A DNA stretch of 64,000 nt, taken from positions 496,001-560,000 of the forward strand of contig CAWBXO010000004.1 of assembly GCA_963792785.1 (NCBI GenBank), written 5' to 3'. Both the position numbers and the translations under genes were made by a program. Positions 8,991-17,300 of the stretch are shown in pieces. The notes under the pieces were generated by a model, which saw only the letters and a program-made list of their open reading frames with translations, searched no databases and was not told the DNA's origin. This stretch comes from CAWIMX01 sp963792785 (GTDB taxonomy: Bacteria > Acidobacteriota > Vicinamibacteria > Vicinamibacterales > CAVVIG01). Numbering within the stretch: the stretch's first letter is position 1; every line of letters starts with the position of its first letter.

Positions 8991-9006
8991 TGTTCAATTG
9001 TGAACA
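8991..9006. promoter_or_regulatory. Palindrome C, Crp/Fnr-type operator between divergent genes
   Basis: TGTTC-AATTGT-GAACA, within longer nine-base arms (CACTGTTCA and TGAACAGTG). Rightwards, TACAGT at 9029-9034 is centred 33 bp away and the SpeD-like start is 59.5 bp away. Leftwards, TAGCTT (8969-8964) is centred 32 bp away and the DUF3494 start 55.5 bp away. One site could therefore control both the presumed substrate and the presumed sorting operon. Confidence 0.65.
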
Positions 9007-9057
9007 GTGGCGCCCACCGGCCCCCGCCTACAGTTTCCAAGGAGGATCAACAGAGAC

Positions 9058-9426
9058 GTGCCGCCCGCGCTATTCGCAATCGACCTCGGAGGGTGCCCGG
9101 ACCTGGCCGCTCGCGCGCCGGGCGAGATCATGACAATTTTTTGCACGGCTCTGCGGCGGGCCGGGGCGACGGTGGTGGAGGAGCTTTCGCATTCGTTTCC
9201 TGAGACCGGCCTCACATGCGCGGTCATCCTCAGTGAATCGCATGCCGTTCTCCACACCTGGCCGGAAACCGGAACCATCAACATCGACATCTTTTCCTGC
9301 TCGCCGAGGCTCAAGAGCCTCGACGCGATCGAGGAGTTGCGCCGGTCGTTCGGCGCGCTGGAAGTCACCGTGAAAGAGATCCCCCGTGCCGACGGACACG
9401 GCCCCCGGCCGGACGACGCCAGTTAG
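9058..9426 (+). CDS. S-adenosylmethionine decarboxylase-like (SpeD family) protein
   Basis: About 122 residues. It has the SpeD start (LFAIDLGGCP) and the self-processing signature SESHAVLHTWPETG, where cleavage before the Ser would give the pyruvoyl cofactor. The catalytic His (HTWPE) and Cys (DIFSC) positions are present. So it may decarboxylate S-adenosylmethionine for polyamine synthesis, but no spermidine synthase gene is nearby. GTG 9058 fits the family start and follows AAGGAGG by twelve bases; an upstream GTG at 9007 would lie next to the operator. Its 3' end overlaps the exosortase gene by 41 bases, which implies a link to that system. Confidence 0.8.
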   Translation: MPPALFAIDLGGCPDLAARAPGEIMTIFCTALRRAGATVVEELSHSFPETGLTCAVILSESHAVLHTWPETGTINIDIFSCSPRLKSLDAIEELRRSFGALEVTVKEIPRADGHGPRPDDAS

Positions 9427-10765
9427 CTTCGCGCTCAGAGCCGTGGCCTGGAGCCTCGGCCTCTTCGGTCTCGTGCGCCTGGGCTGGTTCGAGACGCACG
9501 CCATCCTTCCGCTCACCCAGATCCAGGCGCAATTCGCTGAACACGCGTTCGGCGCGCCGGCCCTGCCGATCCAGGTCACGCTCGCGTGCAGCGGCGCCGA
9601 TGCGCTGGCCTTGTGCATCGGGGCCATCCTCGCCTATCCGGCCCGGTGGCGGATGCGGCTCGCGGGCGCCGCCGGGGGCGTCGCCCTCATCCTCGCGCTC
9701 AACAGCGTGCGCATCGGCACGCTCGGCCGTGCCGCCGCGTCGCCCGCGTGGTTCGAGGCGCTCCACGTGTACGTGTGGCCGCTGCTGCTCACGCTCGCCA
9801 TCGCCGGGTACGTGTTCACGTGGATGCGGCGCGCGGACCGGCCGCCGGCCGGCGAGGCGCGATCGAGCGCCTCCACCCCGCCCGCGGAGCCGTCACTCCG
9901 CCGCACGGCCCCGCTGACGACCCGCTTCGTCTGGCTGACGGCCGTGTTCCTCGCGCTGTTCGTCGCGGCCGGGCCGTGGTACCTCGACAGCGCGGCCGTG
10001 TTGGCGGTGGCCTCGTTCGTCGCACGCGGCGCGGCCTGGGCGCTCGCGCTCGTCGGTGTGCACACCGTCGCCACCGGCAACGTGCTGACGACGTCGCGCG
10101 GCGCGTTCCTCGTCACGCAGGAGTGCGTATCCACGCCGCTGATTCCGGTCTACGTCGCGGCGGTCTTCGCGTATCCGATCGGGTGGCCGCGGCGCACGCT
10201 GGCGATGCTGGCCGCCCTGCCGCTCTTCGTCGGTCTCGGCATGGCGCGGCTGCTCGTCGTGGCGTTGCCGCCCTCGCTCGTCGCCTCGCCTTTGTTTCTC
10301 GTTCACGCGTTCTACCAGTTGCTGCTCGCCGGGGTCGTCGTGCTTCTGGCGGCCGTCTGGCGTCACGGCGCGGGAAGGACCGCCTGGAATCGAGCGCTCC
10401 TCGGCGCGACCCTGGGTGGCGCGGTCGCCTATCTGCTCGGCCCTCCGTACACCCGCGCCCTGACGTGGGCCTTCGCGCCCACGCCCATCGCGGATCCCCA
10501 GGGTGCCATCGCGCTCCTTCCCGGGTTTCAGATCGGCTTGTACATCGCGCTCTCGGTGACGGCGTTCGTCGTGCTCCGCGTGCGAACGTTTGCCGCCGGA
10601 CTCGCCGTGCTCGGGCTCGCCCAGGTCGCGGCATTCGGCACGCTGCACGTGGTCGCGCGCGACGCGGGGCTCACGCCTCACGTGCGCGACGTCCGCGCCT
10701 GGGCGCTCGCCGCTCCCCTGCTGGTCGTTGCGGCCATGGTGACGCATGAGCGGTCGCGCCGCTGA
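9386..10765 (+). CDS. Membrane protein with two tandem exosortase domains
   Basis: 459 residues, multi-spanning. Exosortases are membrane cysteine transpeptidases that use Cys, Arg and His to process C-terminal sorting tails. Domain 1 has Cys68 (ACSGAD), Arg109 (LNSVRIGTL) and His127 (EALHVYVW). Domain 2 repeats the layout with Cys247 (TQECVST), Arg288 (GMARLLVV) and His307 (LVHAFYQLL). Spacing is 41 and 18 residues in the first domain and 41 and 19 in the second. A Pro/Ser-rich linker at about 152-172 separates them. A further 110 residues of membrane sequence follow. The GTG start overlaps the SpeD-like gene, and the end overlaps the next gene by 20 bases. Confidence 0.8.
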   Translation: MPTDTAPGRTTPVSFALRAVAWSLGLFGLVRLGWFETHAILPLTQIQAQFAEHAFGAPALPIQVTLACSGADALALCIGAILAYPARWRMRLAGAAGGVALILALNSVRIGTLGRAAASPAWFEALHVYVWPLLLTLAIAGYVFTWMRRADRPPAGEARSSASTPPAEPSLRRTAPLTTRFVWLTAVFLALFVAAGPWYLDSAAVLAVASFVARGAAWALALVGVHTVATGNVLTTSRGAFLVTQECVSTPLIPVYVAAVFAYPIGWPRRTLAMLAALPLFVGLGMARLLVVALPPSLVASPLFLVHAFYQLLLAGVVVLLAAVWRHGAGRTAWNRALLGATLGGAVAYLLGPPYTRALTWAFAPTPIADPQGAIALLPGFQIGLYIALSVTAFVVLRVRTFAAGLAVLGLAQVAAFGTLHVVARDAGLTPHVRDVRAWALAAPLLVVAAMVTHERSRR

Positions 10766-12734
10766 AGTCGCGGCCGTGGCCGCGCTCGCGCTGGCGCTCA
10801 CGGCCGGCGTCGCGGCCCCGGTGCTTCGAGCGCCGTCCGAACGGATCTTCGGCATGGAGATCGTCGGGCGCCATCGCGATCCGTTCACGATGATGGAGCA
10901 GTTCAAGCGCCCGATCGCCGACCTCGCCCACGGCCTCTACGCGCAGCCGCTCACCGAGATCCCGGGGGCGCTGCTCGAACGCGCGTCCGGGCCGGTCGCG
11001 GCCTACAACTGGCTCGTGCTGCTCACGTTTCCGCTCGCGGCCGCGGCGGCCTACCTGCTCGCGCGTCATCTCAAGCTCGCGCCGGCAGGCGCCGCCATGG
11101 CCGCCCTCGCCTTCACCTTCTCGCCGTTCCATCTGGCGCAGGCCGCCTACCACCCCCACATCGCGCAGGTGCAGTGGGTCGCCTTGTATTTCTTCGCCCT
11201 CTGGCGCTGTCTCGACGACGCCACCCCGGCGGCGGCGTGCCTTCTCGCGGTGTCGGTCGTCGGCGTGGCGCTGTCGAACTTCTACGGGGGCCTCGTCGCC
11301 GCCGTCATCACGCCGGCCGCGGCCGCCGCCTATTGGTTCTTCGTCTCGAGAAGCCGGCCGCGATCGCTCCGCCAGGTGGCCGTCACGGCCGGCACCCTCG
11401 CGATGCTCGCCGGTGGCGGGATCGCCTACATCTGGTACGCGGCCCGGCCCCTGTTCCTCACTCCCACGGCGTTCGGCGCACTGCACAACGACCTGTTTCG
11501 CTACAGCGCGACGTGGCGGAGCTACCTGATGCCGCCGGTCGAGCATCCGCTGCTCGGCACACTCGCCGCACGGGCCTGGCATGCCTCGGGCGTCGACGTC
11601 GGACTGCTGGAACAGCAGGTCAGCCTCGGGTGGGGGCTCATGGCGCTGGACGTCGCCGCGGTGTGGTACTGGGTGCGGCGTCGGCGCCAGCCCACCTCGC
11701 TCGCGGCCGTGCTCGCGGCCGTCCCGGTGCTCGCGACCGTCGCGCTCGTGGCCTTCCTGTGTTCGCTCCCGCCAGCGCTCACCGTGGGGCCCGTCACCGT
11801 CGGGACGCCGTCCGCCCTGCTCTCCCGCGTGGCGCCCGTGTTCCGCGCGTACGCGCGGTTCGGCGTGGTGGTCCAGCTCATGGCGGCGCTCCTCGCGGGA
11901 ATCGGCGCGGAGCGCCTCTGGCGCACCGGCACGTGGCGGACGAGGGTCGCCTGCGTGGCCCTGCTCGCGCTCGCCGCCGGCGAGTACGCCGTCTGGCCAC
12001 CAGCGATGTGGCGTGATGTGCTGCCGACGACGGCGCACCGGTGGGTCACGCGGCAGGCCGATCGGATGAACGTCCTCGATTGCGCGGCGCTCACGGCCGA
12101 GTCCGAGTCGGTGCAATGGCTGTCCGGCAATCGGATTTCGCTGCGGCCCCCGTGGCTCGGCGACTGCGAGGAGCCGAACTTCCCGGACAAGCTCTCGGCC
12201 TTCGGGTACACACACCTGCTCGTGCAGCGCGACACGGCGGAGGGGCGGTGGTTCACACACCAGCCGACGCCCGAAGGGCTGCAGGTGCAGGCCTCCTTCG
12301 ACGATGGCGACGTCTTCGCCGTCACGAGCCGGCCTCCGGGTATCTACACACTGCGGATGACCGCGTTCTCGCCCCGCGAACACGACGAGACATGGACGTG
12401 GCGATGGATGGGCGCGGAGGCCTCGTGGACGGTCGTGAACCGGAGCGAGCGGCCGCTCGTCGCGGACCTCGAGGTCGGCATGACGGCGTTTCACCGCGCC
12501 AGGGGCCTGACGCTCCTGCTCGACGGCTCGGAGGTGCAGACGCTGACCGTCAAGCAACAGCGCGGCAGCTACCGGGTCGGCCAGCTGGCCCTGACGCCGG
12601 GCGAGCACGTCCTCGTGTTTCGTCCAACCGAGCCGCCGACCGTCGCCGACGAGGTCATGGGCAACGGCGACCACCGGCCGCTCTCGCTGGCCGTCGGCGC
12701 CTGGCGCTGGACGGTCGAGGGCGGCCACCCATGA
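10746..12734 (+). CDS. Multi-spanning membrane protein, possible GT-C-like glycosyltransferase
   Basis: 662 residues. About 420 residues contain ten or more transmembrane segments with an early periplasmic loop (RHRDPFTMMEQF) and aromatic, His-containing loops (AAYHPHIAQVQW, NFYGGL). A soluble C-terminal domain of about 230 residues ends the protein. This layout resembles lipid-linked sugar transferases and YfhO-like proteins, but I cannot name a family. Its start lies inside the exosortase reading frame, so it is translated from the same message. In known exosortase systems glycosylation of the sorted protein is common; that role here is inference. Confidence 0.6.
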   Translation: MSGRAAEVAAVAALALALTAGVAAPVLRAPSERIFGMEIVGRHRDPFTMMEQFKRPIADLAHGLYAQPLTEIPGALLERASGPVAAYNWLVLLTFPLAAAAAYLLARHLKLAPAGAAMAALAFTFSPFHLAQAAYHPHIAQVQWVALYFFALWRCLDDATPAAACLLAVSVVGVALSNFYGGLVAAVITPAAAAAYWFFVSRSRPRSLRQVAVTAGTLAMLAGGGIAYIWYAARPLFLTPTAFGALHNDLFRYSATWRSYLMPPVEHPLLGTLAARAWHASGVDVGLLEQQVSLGWGLMALDVAAVWYWVRRRRQPTSLAAVLAAVPVLATVALVAFLCSLPPALTVGPVTVGTPSALLSRVAPVFRAYARFGVVVQLMAALLAGIGAERLWRTGTWRTRVACVALLALAAGEYAVWPPAMWRDVLPTTAHRWVTRQADRMNVLDCAALTAESESVQWLSGNRISLRPPWLGDCEEPNFPDKLSAFGYTHLLVQRDTAEGRWFTHQPTPEGLQVQASFDDGDVFAVTSRPPGIYTLRMTAFSPREHDETWTWRWMGAEASWTVVNRSERPLVADLEVGMTAFHRARGLTLLLDGSEVQTLTVKQQRGSYRVGQLALTPGEHVLVFRPTEPPTVADEVMGNGDHRPLSLAVGAWRWTVEGGHP

Positions 12735-12749
12735 CGTCGCCGTCCGCTA

Positions 12750-12798
12750 GCAGCCCGTGGCGGAAGTGCCTCTGGGCTGCGAGACCCGGAGGAAGCAA
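12750..12798 (+). repeat. Dispersed repeat B, copy 1
   Basis: Starts TAGCAGCCCGTGGCGGAAGT and ends GGAGGAAGCAACC. A second copy in opposite orientation lies at 40,428-40,487, with most bases identical over about 50 positions. This copy sits just after the stop of the membrane-protein gene at 12,734 and runs directly into an inverted repeat. Confidence 0.7.
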
Positions 12799-12859
12799 CC
12801 ACAGAGACGCGGAGACACAGAGAATTCGAGGGTTTTTCGGTGTCTCCGTGTCTCTGTGG
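12799..12859. repeat. Inverted repeat (hairpin) related to dispersed repeat A
   Basis: CCACAGAGACGCGGAGACAC (12,799-12,818) pairs with GTGTCTCCGTGTCTCTGTGG (12,840-12,859) with one mismatch and a 21-base loop. The same arm sequence borders the two long repeat elements at 43,219 and 60,772. It lies between convergent genes and could also end transcription. Confidence 0.7.
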
Positions 12860-12864
12860 CCCAG

Positions 12865-13047
12865 TTAGCGGATCATCATGCCGCTGCCCATGTGCCCGGT
12901 GAGAAAGAGGATCAGCAGCACGATCACGACAAGGCCGAACAGTCCGCCGCCGTAGTGTGACGTGCCCCATCCGGCGCCGCGGCCGTAGTAGACACCGCCG
13001 CCCCCGCCAACAAGCAGCACCAGCGCGATAATCAGGATGATAAACAT
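12865..13047 (-). CDS. Small membrane protein, DUF3309-like
   Basis: 60 residues with two hydrophobic segments (FIILIIALVLLVGGGGG and GLFGLVVIVLLILFLTG) joined by a Gly/Tyr/Trp-rich loop, the DUF3309 pattern. No ribosome site precedes the ATG. Palindrome D is centred 41.5 bp upstream, so the message may be leaderless. It is separated from the end of the ATPase operon by that palindrome. Function unknown; related genes are often stress-induced. Confidence 0.65.
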   Translation of the reverse strand: MFIILIIALVLLVGGGGGVYYGRGAGWGTSHYGGGLFGLVVIVLLILFLTGHMGSGMMIR

Positions 13048-13080
13048 GACTGCAGCATGCCGCGACGGCGCGCCGCTGTC

Positions 13081-13096
13081 TGTCTCATTGAGGACA
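13081..13096 (-). promoter_or_regulatory. Palindrome D, Crp/Fnr-type operator
   Basis: TGTCT-CATTGA-GGACA, one mismatch from the pattern. On the minus strand CATGCT (13,059-13,054) is centred 32 bp away. The DUF3309-like ATG lies 41.5 bp from the centre, which predicts a start of transcription at or next to the start codon. Confidence 0.5.
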
Positions 13097-13110
13097 GTCG
13101 GATGCGAGGG

Positions 13111-14004
13111 CTATCGGGCCGATTTCTTCGAGAGCGCTTCGAAGCCGGCGACCACGTCGAAGAGCTCCTCGTCGATGCCGCTCTGACGCAGGCGATGAAA
13201 TGTCCCGTTGAGCTCCTCGAGCAGGTCGTCGATGTTCTTGTCGGCCCGTTGCATCGCCGCCAGCCGGCTGGCGTTCTCGCTCGCGAGGGATTCGGCGCAC
13301 GCCCGGAAAAGCGAGACAAACAGATATTCGCGGATGAGCGCCCGCAACGTCACGGTGCCGCCCCCCATGACCTCGGGCAGGCGCCGGGTCGGCCACGGAC
13401 GTTCGGCCAGGTCCCGGCGCCACTGTTCGTCCAGCGGGAGCAGTCGCTGGCTCACGGGCGCATACACGGCCCCGGACGTCGGGCGGTTGTAGAAGAGATG
13501 GAGTTCATTGACGTCGCCGAGGCCGTGGCCCGCCTCGCACTCCACGAGGATCTGCCCGACGAGCGGGGTGATGGCCTGCACGGAATTCGGCACGGCGAAG
13601 AGCCCGGCCAGCCGCAGGCCCGCGTCCGCCAGGCGCGCATGCACGCGCTCGCCAACCGCCCAGACCTGGGCCGTTCCAGGGAGTGCCCCGAGCGCCTCGA
13701 TCGCATGGTCGGCCACGACGTCATTGAACTGGCCCACGAGCCCCTGGTCGGAACCGAACACGACGGCGCCCATCGCGCCCGCGCCGGTTCGTCCGTTCCG
13801 TTCCACCGGCGAGCCCGGCTCGCTGTTCCGGAGGCACGCGCTCAACCCCAGCTCCACGGTCCGGTAGTAGTCGGCCAGGGCGCGCACCGATGTCTCGTAC
13901 TGTCCGATACTCGAGGCGGCCAGCGCCTTCATCGTGCGGACGACGGACTGGAGGTCGCCGGCACTGTCGATCTGCCGGCGCAGACTCGCCATGGTGTCGC
14001 TCAT
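13111..14004 (-). CDS. atpG: N-type ATP synthase gamma subunit
   Basis: 297 residues; central stalk of the F1 sector. The N-terminal helix (SLRRQIDSAGDLQSVVRTMK) and the C-terminal helix (ENASRLAAMQRADKNIDDLL) form the rotor coiled coil. The ATG overlaps the atpA stop (ATGA). It is the ninth and last gene of the operon, the position gamma holds in N-ATPase operons. The sequence is divergent from housekeeping gamma subunits, as is usual for this type. Confidence 0.88.
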   Translation of the reverse strand: MSDTMASLRRQIDSAGDLQSVVRTMKALAASSIGQYETSVRALADYYRTVELGLSACLRNSEPGSPVERNGRTGAGAMGAVVFGSDQGLVGQFNDVVADHAIEALGALPGTAQVWAVGERVHARLADAGLRLAGLFAVPNSVQAITPLVGQILVECEAGHGLGDVNELHLFYNRPTSGAVYAPVSQRLLPLDEQWRRDLAERPWPTRRLPEVMGGGTVTLRALIREYLFVSLFRACAESLASENASRLAAMQRADKNIDDLLEELNGTFHRLRQSGIDEELFDVVAGFEALSKKSAR

Positions 14005-15545
14005 GACTTCTCGACCGCAGGTTGGAACCGAGCGAGCGCCTGGCGAGCGAGGTCGATCACCGTCTTGCGATCCTCGGCGCTCAACTCCGCGTCGGTCTCG
14101 AATCGCGCGGACACCTCGGCCGGGATATGCGCCGCCGCCGCCTGTACCGCACGCTCGGCGTCGGCCATCTGGTCGAGCGGGACGCGATCGAAGAGTGTCG
14201 CGGTCAACGCCAGCAGGACGGCGATTTGCGCGGGGACCGGGACGGGCGCGCATTCCGACTGCTTGAGGCACGCGCGGATGCGTCGTCCATGCTCGATGAT
14301 CGTGCGGGTGTCTTCATCCAGGCGGGCGCCGAACCGGGCGAAGGTCTCGAGTTCCTCGAACTGGGCGTACGCGAGTTTGAGATCGCCCGCGACCGCGCGG
14401 TACGCGGCTCGTTGGGCCTTGCCGCCGACGCGCGACACGGATTTGCCGACATCGACGGCCGGCAACACGCCCAATTCGAACAGCGACGGCGAGAGGTAGA
14501 TCTGCCCGTCGGTGATCGAGATGAGGTTGGTCGGAATGTAGGCTGAGATGTTCTGCGCTTCGGTTTCGATGATCGGCAGGGCGGTGAGCGAGCCCCCGCC
14601 GCGCTCCTCCCGCAAGTGCGTCGCGCGCTCGAGCAGGCGTGAGTGGATATAGAAGATGTCGCCGGGGAAGGCTTCACGCCCCGGCGGCCGGCGGAGCAGG
14701 AGGGACAGCTCGCGATAGGCCCGGGCGTGATGCGTGAGGTCGTCGTACACGATCAGCACGTCGCGCCCGGCTCCCATGAAATGTTCCGCGATGCTGGTCG
14801 CGGCATACGGCGCGATGTAGGTGAGACCTGGCGGGTCGTTGCCCTCGCTCACGATCACGACGGTGTAGTCCATCGCGCCCTTCTCGCGCAGACTCGCCAC
14901 GACCTTCGCGACCGCGGACGCCCGCTGCCCGATCGCGCAATAGACACACAGGACGTTCCGGCCGCGCTGGTTGAGGATGGTATCGATCGCGATGGCGCTC
15001 TTCCCCGTCTGCCGGTCACCCAGAATCAGCTCGCGCTGGCCGCGGCCGATGGGGATGAGCGCATCGATGACGGTGAGTCCGCTCTGGAGCGGCACGGTGA
15101 CCGGCGCGCGGTCCATGATCGGCGCCGCGGGGCGTTCGATCGGCAGGCGCCCGTCGCTGGCGACCGGCCCCTGGCCATCGAGCGGCCGGCCGAGCGGATC
15201 GATGACGCGTCCCAGCAATCCGTCGCCCACGGCCACGTCCATCACCCGCCCGGTGCGCGCCACTTCGTCGCCGGCGTGCAGGTGCCAGTAGTCGCCGAGC
15301 AGCACGACGCCGACTTCGTGCTCGTCCACGTTGAACGCGATGCCAACGACGTCGCCGGGAAACGCCACCAGCTCCTCGAAGCCCACACCGGGAAGGCCGG
15401 ACACCGTGGCGATGCCGGTCGACACCGTCGTGATCGTGCCGACTTCACGCGGCACGAACGCCGGCACGAACGCCTCGCGCGTCCGGCTGATGCTCGCGAA
15501 CGCCTGGTCGAAGACCTGCTGCAGGCTCTCGGGCGTCGTGCTCAT
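14001..15545 (-). CDS. atpA: N-type ATP synthase alpha subunit
   Basis: 514 residues. Walker A is GDRQTGKS at residues 176-183, and PAVDVGKSVSR is present with its conserved VGKSVSR. Non-catalytic nucleotide-binding subunit of the alpha3-beta3 head. The start (MSTTPESLQQ) overlaps the atpF stop, and the stop overlaps atpG. An in-frame ATG further upstream at 15,608 would sit inside atpF and is not needed. Confidence 0.92.
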   Translation of the reverse strand: MSTTPESLQQVFDQAFASISRTREAFVPAFVPREVGTITTVSTGIATVSGLPGVGFEELVAFPGDVVGIAFNVDEHEVGVVLLGDYWHLHAGDEVARTGRVMDVAVGDGLLGRVIDPLGRPLDGQGPVASDGRLPIERPAAPIMDRAPVTVPLQSGLTVIDALIPIGRGQRELILGDRQTGKSAIAIDTILNQRGRNVLCVYCAIGQRASAVAKVVASLREKGAMDYTVVIVSEGNDPPGLTYIAPYAATSIAEHFMGAGRDVLIVYDDLTHHARAYRELSLLLRRPPGREAFPGDIFYIHSRLLERATHLREERGGGSLTALPIIETEAQNISAYIPTNLISITDGQIYLSPSLFELGVLPAVDVGKSVSRVGGKAQRAAYRAVAGDLKLAYAQFEELETFARFGARLDEDTRTIIEHGRRIRACLKQSECAPVPVPAQIAVLLALTATLFDRVPLDQMADAERAVQAAAAHIPAEVSARFETDAELSAEDRKTVIDLARQALARFQPAVEKS

Positions 15546-16300
15546 GGCGTGTCCAGCAGCTGGCCGACGCCCTTTTCGAGCGACGCGAGGTAATCGGCGA
15601 TGCTCCACGCCACTTTGTGGCCGTTGGCCGTGAGCTCGATCCCGCTGACGAGGTCCGGTGCGGTCTCGAACCGGATCGAGACGTCAGCCGAGAAGGTCTC
15701 GTTGAGCGCGTTCTGGATCGTCGCGCGCTGCGCCACGGGCAGGTCGAACGCACTGCGCACGAGCGCGGGCTCCGACGCCGTCTTCAGGGCCTCGGCGAGG
15801 CCGGCCTTCGCCTGGCCGTCCATCTCGCGCAGACGGCGGGTGAACACCTCGCCCATCCGCTCCTCGAGACTCGTCGTGGCGAGATCCGTCAGCGCCTTTC
15901 GCGCGATGGCAAAGACTTCCTGCTGCGCCCGGCGGGTGATGGCCTCATTGAGGTGATCGGCGTCGCGAACCAGCGCGTCCCGTCGTGAGGCGCTCAGCGC
16001 GTCCGCCGCCTTCCCCGCCTCGTCGAGGAGCCGCTGACGTTCGGCGGCCGCCTCGTCGGTCGCCTTGCTGAGAAGCGCCGCACGCTGCTGGTCGAACTCG
16101 TCGTTCTTGTGCTGGAAGTCTTCGCGCTCCTTCTGGGCCTCGGCCTTCTTCGCGGCGGCGTCCGCGAGTTCACCAGCGATCAGCGTCTCGCGCGCGTCAA
16201 TGGCGTGCAGGATGGGCTTGTAGAGATAGCGCTTCATCAGCCACACCAGGATGACGAAGTTGAGCGCCTGCGCGCCGACGGTGAACCAATCGATCAACAC
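15542..16300 (-). CDS. atpF: N-type ATP synthase b subunit (long form)
   Basis: 252 residues. One N-terminal membrane helix (ALNFVILVWLMKRYLYKPIL) is followed by a long coiled coil rich in Glu, Arg, Lys and Ala. N-type b subunits are much longer than the usual 160 residues and are thought to replace the missing delta subunit through the C-terminal part, here about residues 160-252. No atpH gene lies in the operon, which agrees with this. Four bases separate its start from the atpE stop. Confidence 0.87.
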   Translation of the reverse strand: MLIDWFTVGAQALNFVILVWLMKRYLYKPILHAIDARETLIAGELADAAAKKAEAQKEREDFQHKNDEFDQQRAALLSKATDEAAAERQRLLDEAGKAADALSASRRDALVRDADHLNEAITRRAQQEVFAIARKALTDLATTSLEERMGEVFTRRLREMDGQAKAGLAEALKTASEPALVRSAFDLPVAQRATIQNALNETFSADVSIRFETAPDLVSGIELTANGHKVAWSIADYLASLEKGVGQLLDTP

Positions 16301-16304
16301 CGGT

Positions 16305-16586
16305 TTACTTTCCCGCGACCTGAGCGATGACGTGGTTCCAGAATGGATTGGCGAAGATGAGAATCATCGAGACGACGAAGCAGTAGATGGCCGTGGACTC
16401 GATCATCGCCAGACCGACAAACAGCGTCCGGGTGATGGTGGCGGACGCATCGGGTTGCTGCGCCAGCGCCGTGAGCGCGGTGGCGACCGACCGCCCTTCG
16501 CTCAGCGCTGGGAACATGCACCCAATACCGGTCGTGAAGCCGGCGATCACAATCGAGGCAATGGCGATGAGGGTCGTACTATCCAT
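16305..16586 (-). CDS. atpE: N-type ATP synthase c subunit with Na+-type ligands
   Basis: 93 residues, two-helix hairpin of the rotor ring. Helix 2 has Glu63, Ser64, Thr65 and Tyr68 (MIESTAIYCF), the ligand set known from sodium-binding c rings. Helix 1 has Glu30 (ALSEGRS) where sodium c subunits usually have Gln; a carboxylate at this place in both helices is a published hallmark of N-ATPases. This suggests transport of Na+ (possibly with extra H+) rather than a standard proton ring. Ion choice is inferred from residues only. Confidence 0.88.
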   Translation of the reverse strand: MDSTTLIAIASIVIAGFTTGIGCMFPALSEGRSVATALTALAQQPDASATITRTLFVGLAMIESTAIYCFVVSMILIFANPFWNHVIAQVAGK

Positions 16587-16604
16587 GGGACTTCCTTTGT
16601 GGTG

Positions 16605-17300
16605 TCACGTGGTGGGCGCCGGCTCAGGCGTCGCGGTCCGAGTGCGGATGGCCGCCGCGATGTACACCGCGGCCAGGATGCTGAAAATATACGCCTGCAC
16701 CATCCCGGTGAGCAGGCCGAGCGCCGTCATGACGACGGGAAAGATGAACGGCGTGATGGTGAGCAGAATCGCGATGATCATGGCGCCGCTCATCATGTTG
16801 CCGAACAGGCGGACGGCCAGGGCCAGCGTGCGCGAGAGCTCGCTGATCAGGTTGAACGGCAGCATGATGACCGTCGGCTTCACGTAGGACTCGAGATAGC
16901 CGACCACGCCCTGGTCTTCAATGCCGAACAACGGCACGGCGACAAACACCGACAGCGCAAGCGCCGCCGTGGTCGACAGGGAGCCCGTCGGCGGCTCATA
17001 GCCGGGAATCACGGTGGCCAGGCTGGCCGACGCGATGAACAGGAAAAGCGTGCCCAGAAAGGGCAGGTACTTCTCGGGATGCGGAAGGCCGACGTCCTCG
17101 ATCTGGTGCTCGATCGCAGTGACGACGATCTCCAGCAGATTCTGCCACCGGGACCGTGTCAGATCCGTCGACAGCCCGCGCGTGATGAGCCGCGCACCGA
17201 CGACCAGCACGAGCATCAACCCCCAGGTGAACACGATGGTGGCGTTGAGCTTGAAGAACCCGTGTTGCCAGACGATCATCTCGTCGGGACTAAGACGCAT
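16605..17300 (-). CDS. atpB: N-type ATP synthase a subunit
   Basis: 231 residues, membrane stator channel. It contains the conserved Arg in ELSRTLALAVRLFGNM and the C-terminal helices (GLLTGMVQAYIFSILAAVYIAAAI) with the usual Gln. The start overlaps the end of the atpR-like gene by 11 bases. Its short N-terminus is typical for the type. Confidence 0.9.
   Translation of the reverse strand: MRLSPDEMIVWQHGFFKLNATIVFTWGLMLVLVVGARLITRGLSTDLTRSRWQNLLEIVVTAIEHQIEDVGLPHPEKYLPFLGTLFLFIASASLATVIPGYEPPTGSLSTTAALALSVFVAVPLFGIEDQGVVGYLESYVKPTVIMLPFNLISELSRTLALAVRLFGNMMSGAMIIAILLTITPFIFPVVMTALGLLTGMVQAYIFSILAAVYIAAAIRTRTATPEPAPTT

Noticed and set aside
12735..12864. Possible attachment site or insertion sequence end
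   Set aside because: There is no transposase or integrase nearby and the repeats recur at other intergenic places, so a dispersed repeat family is simpler.
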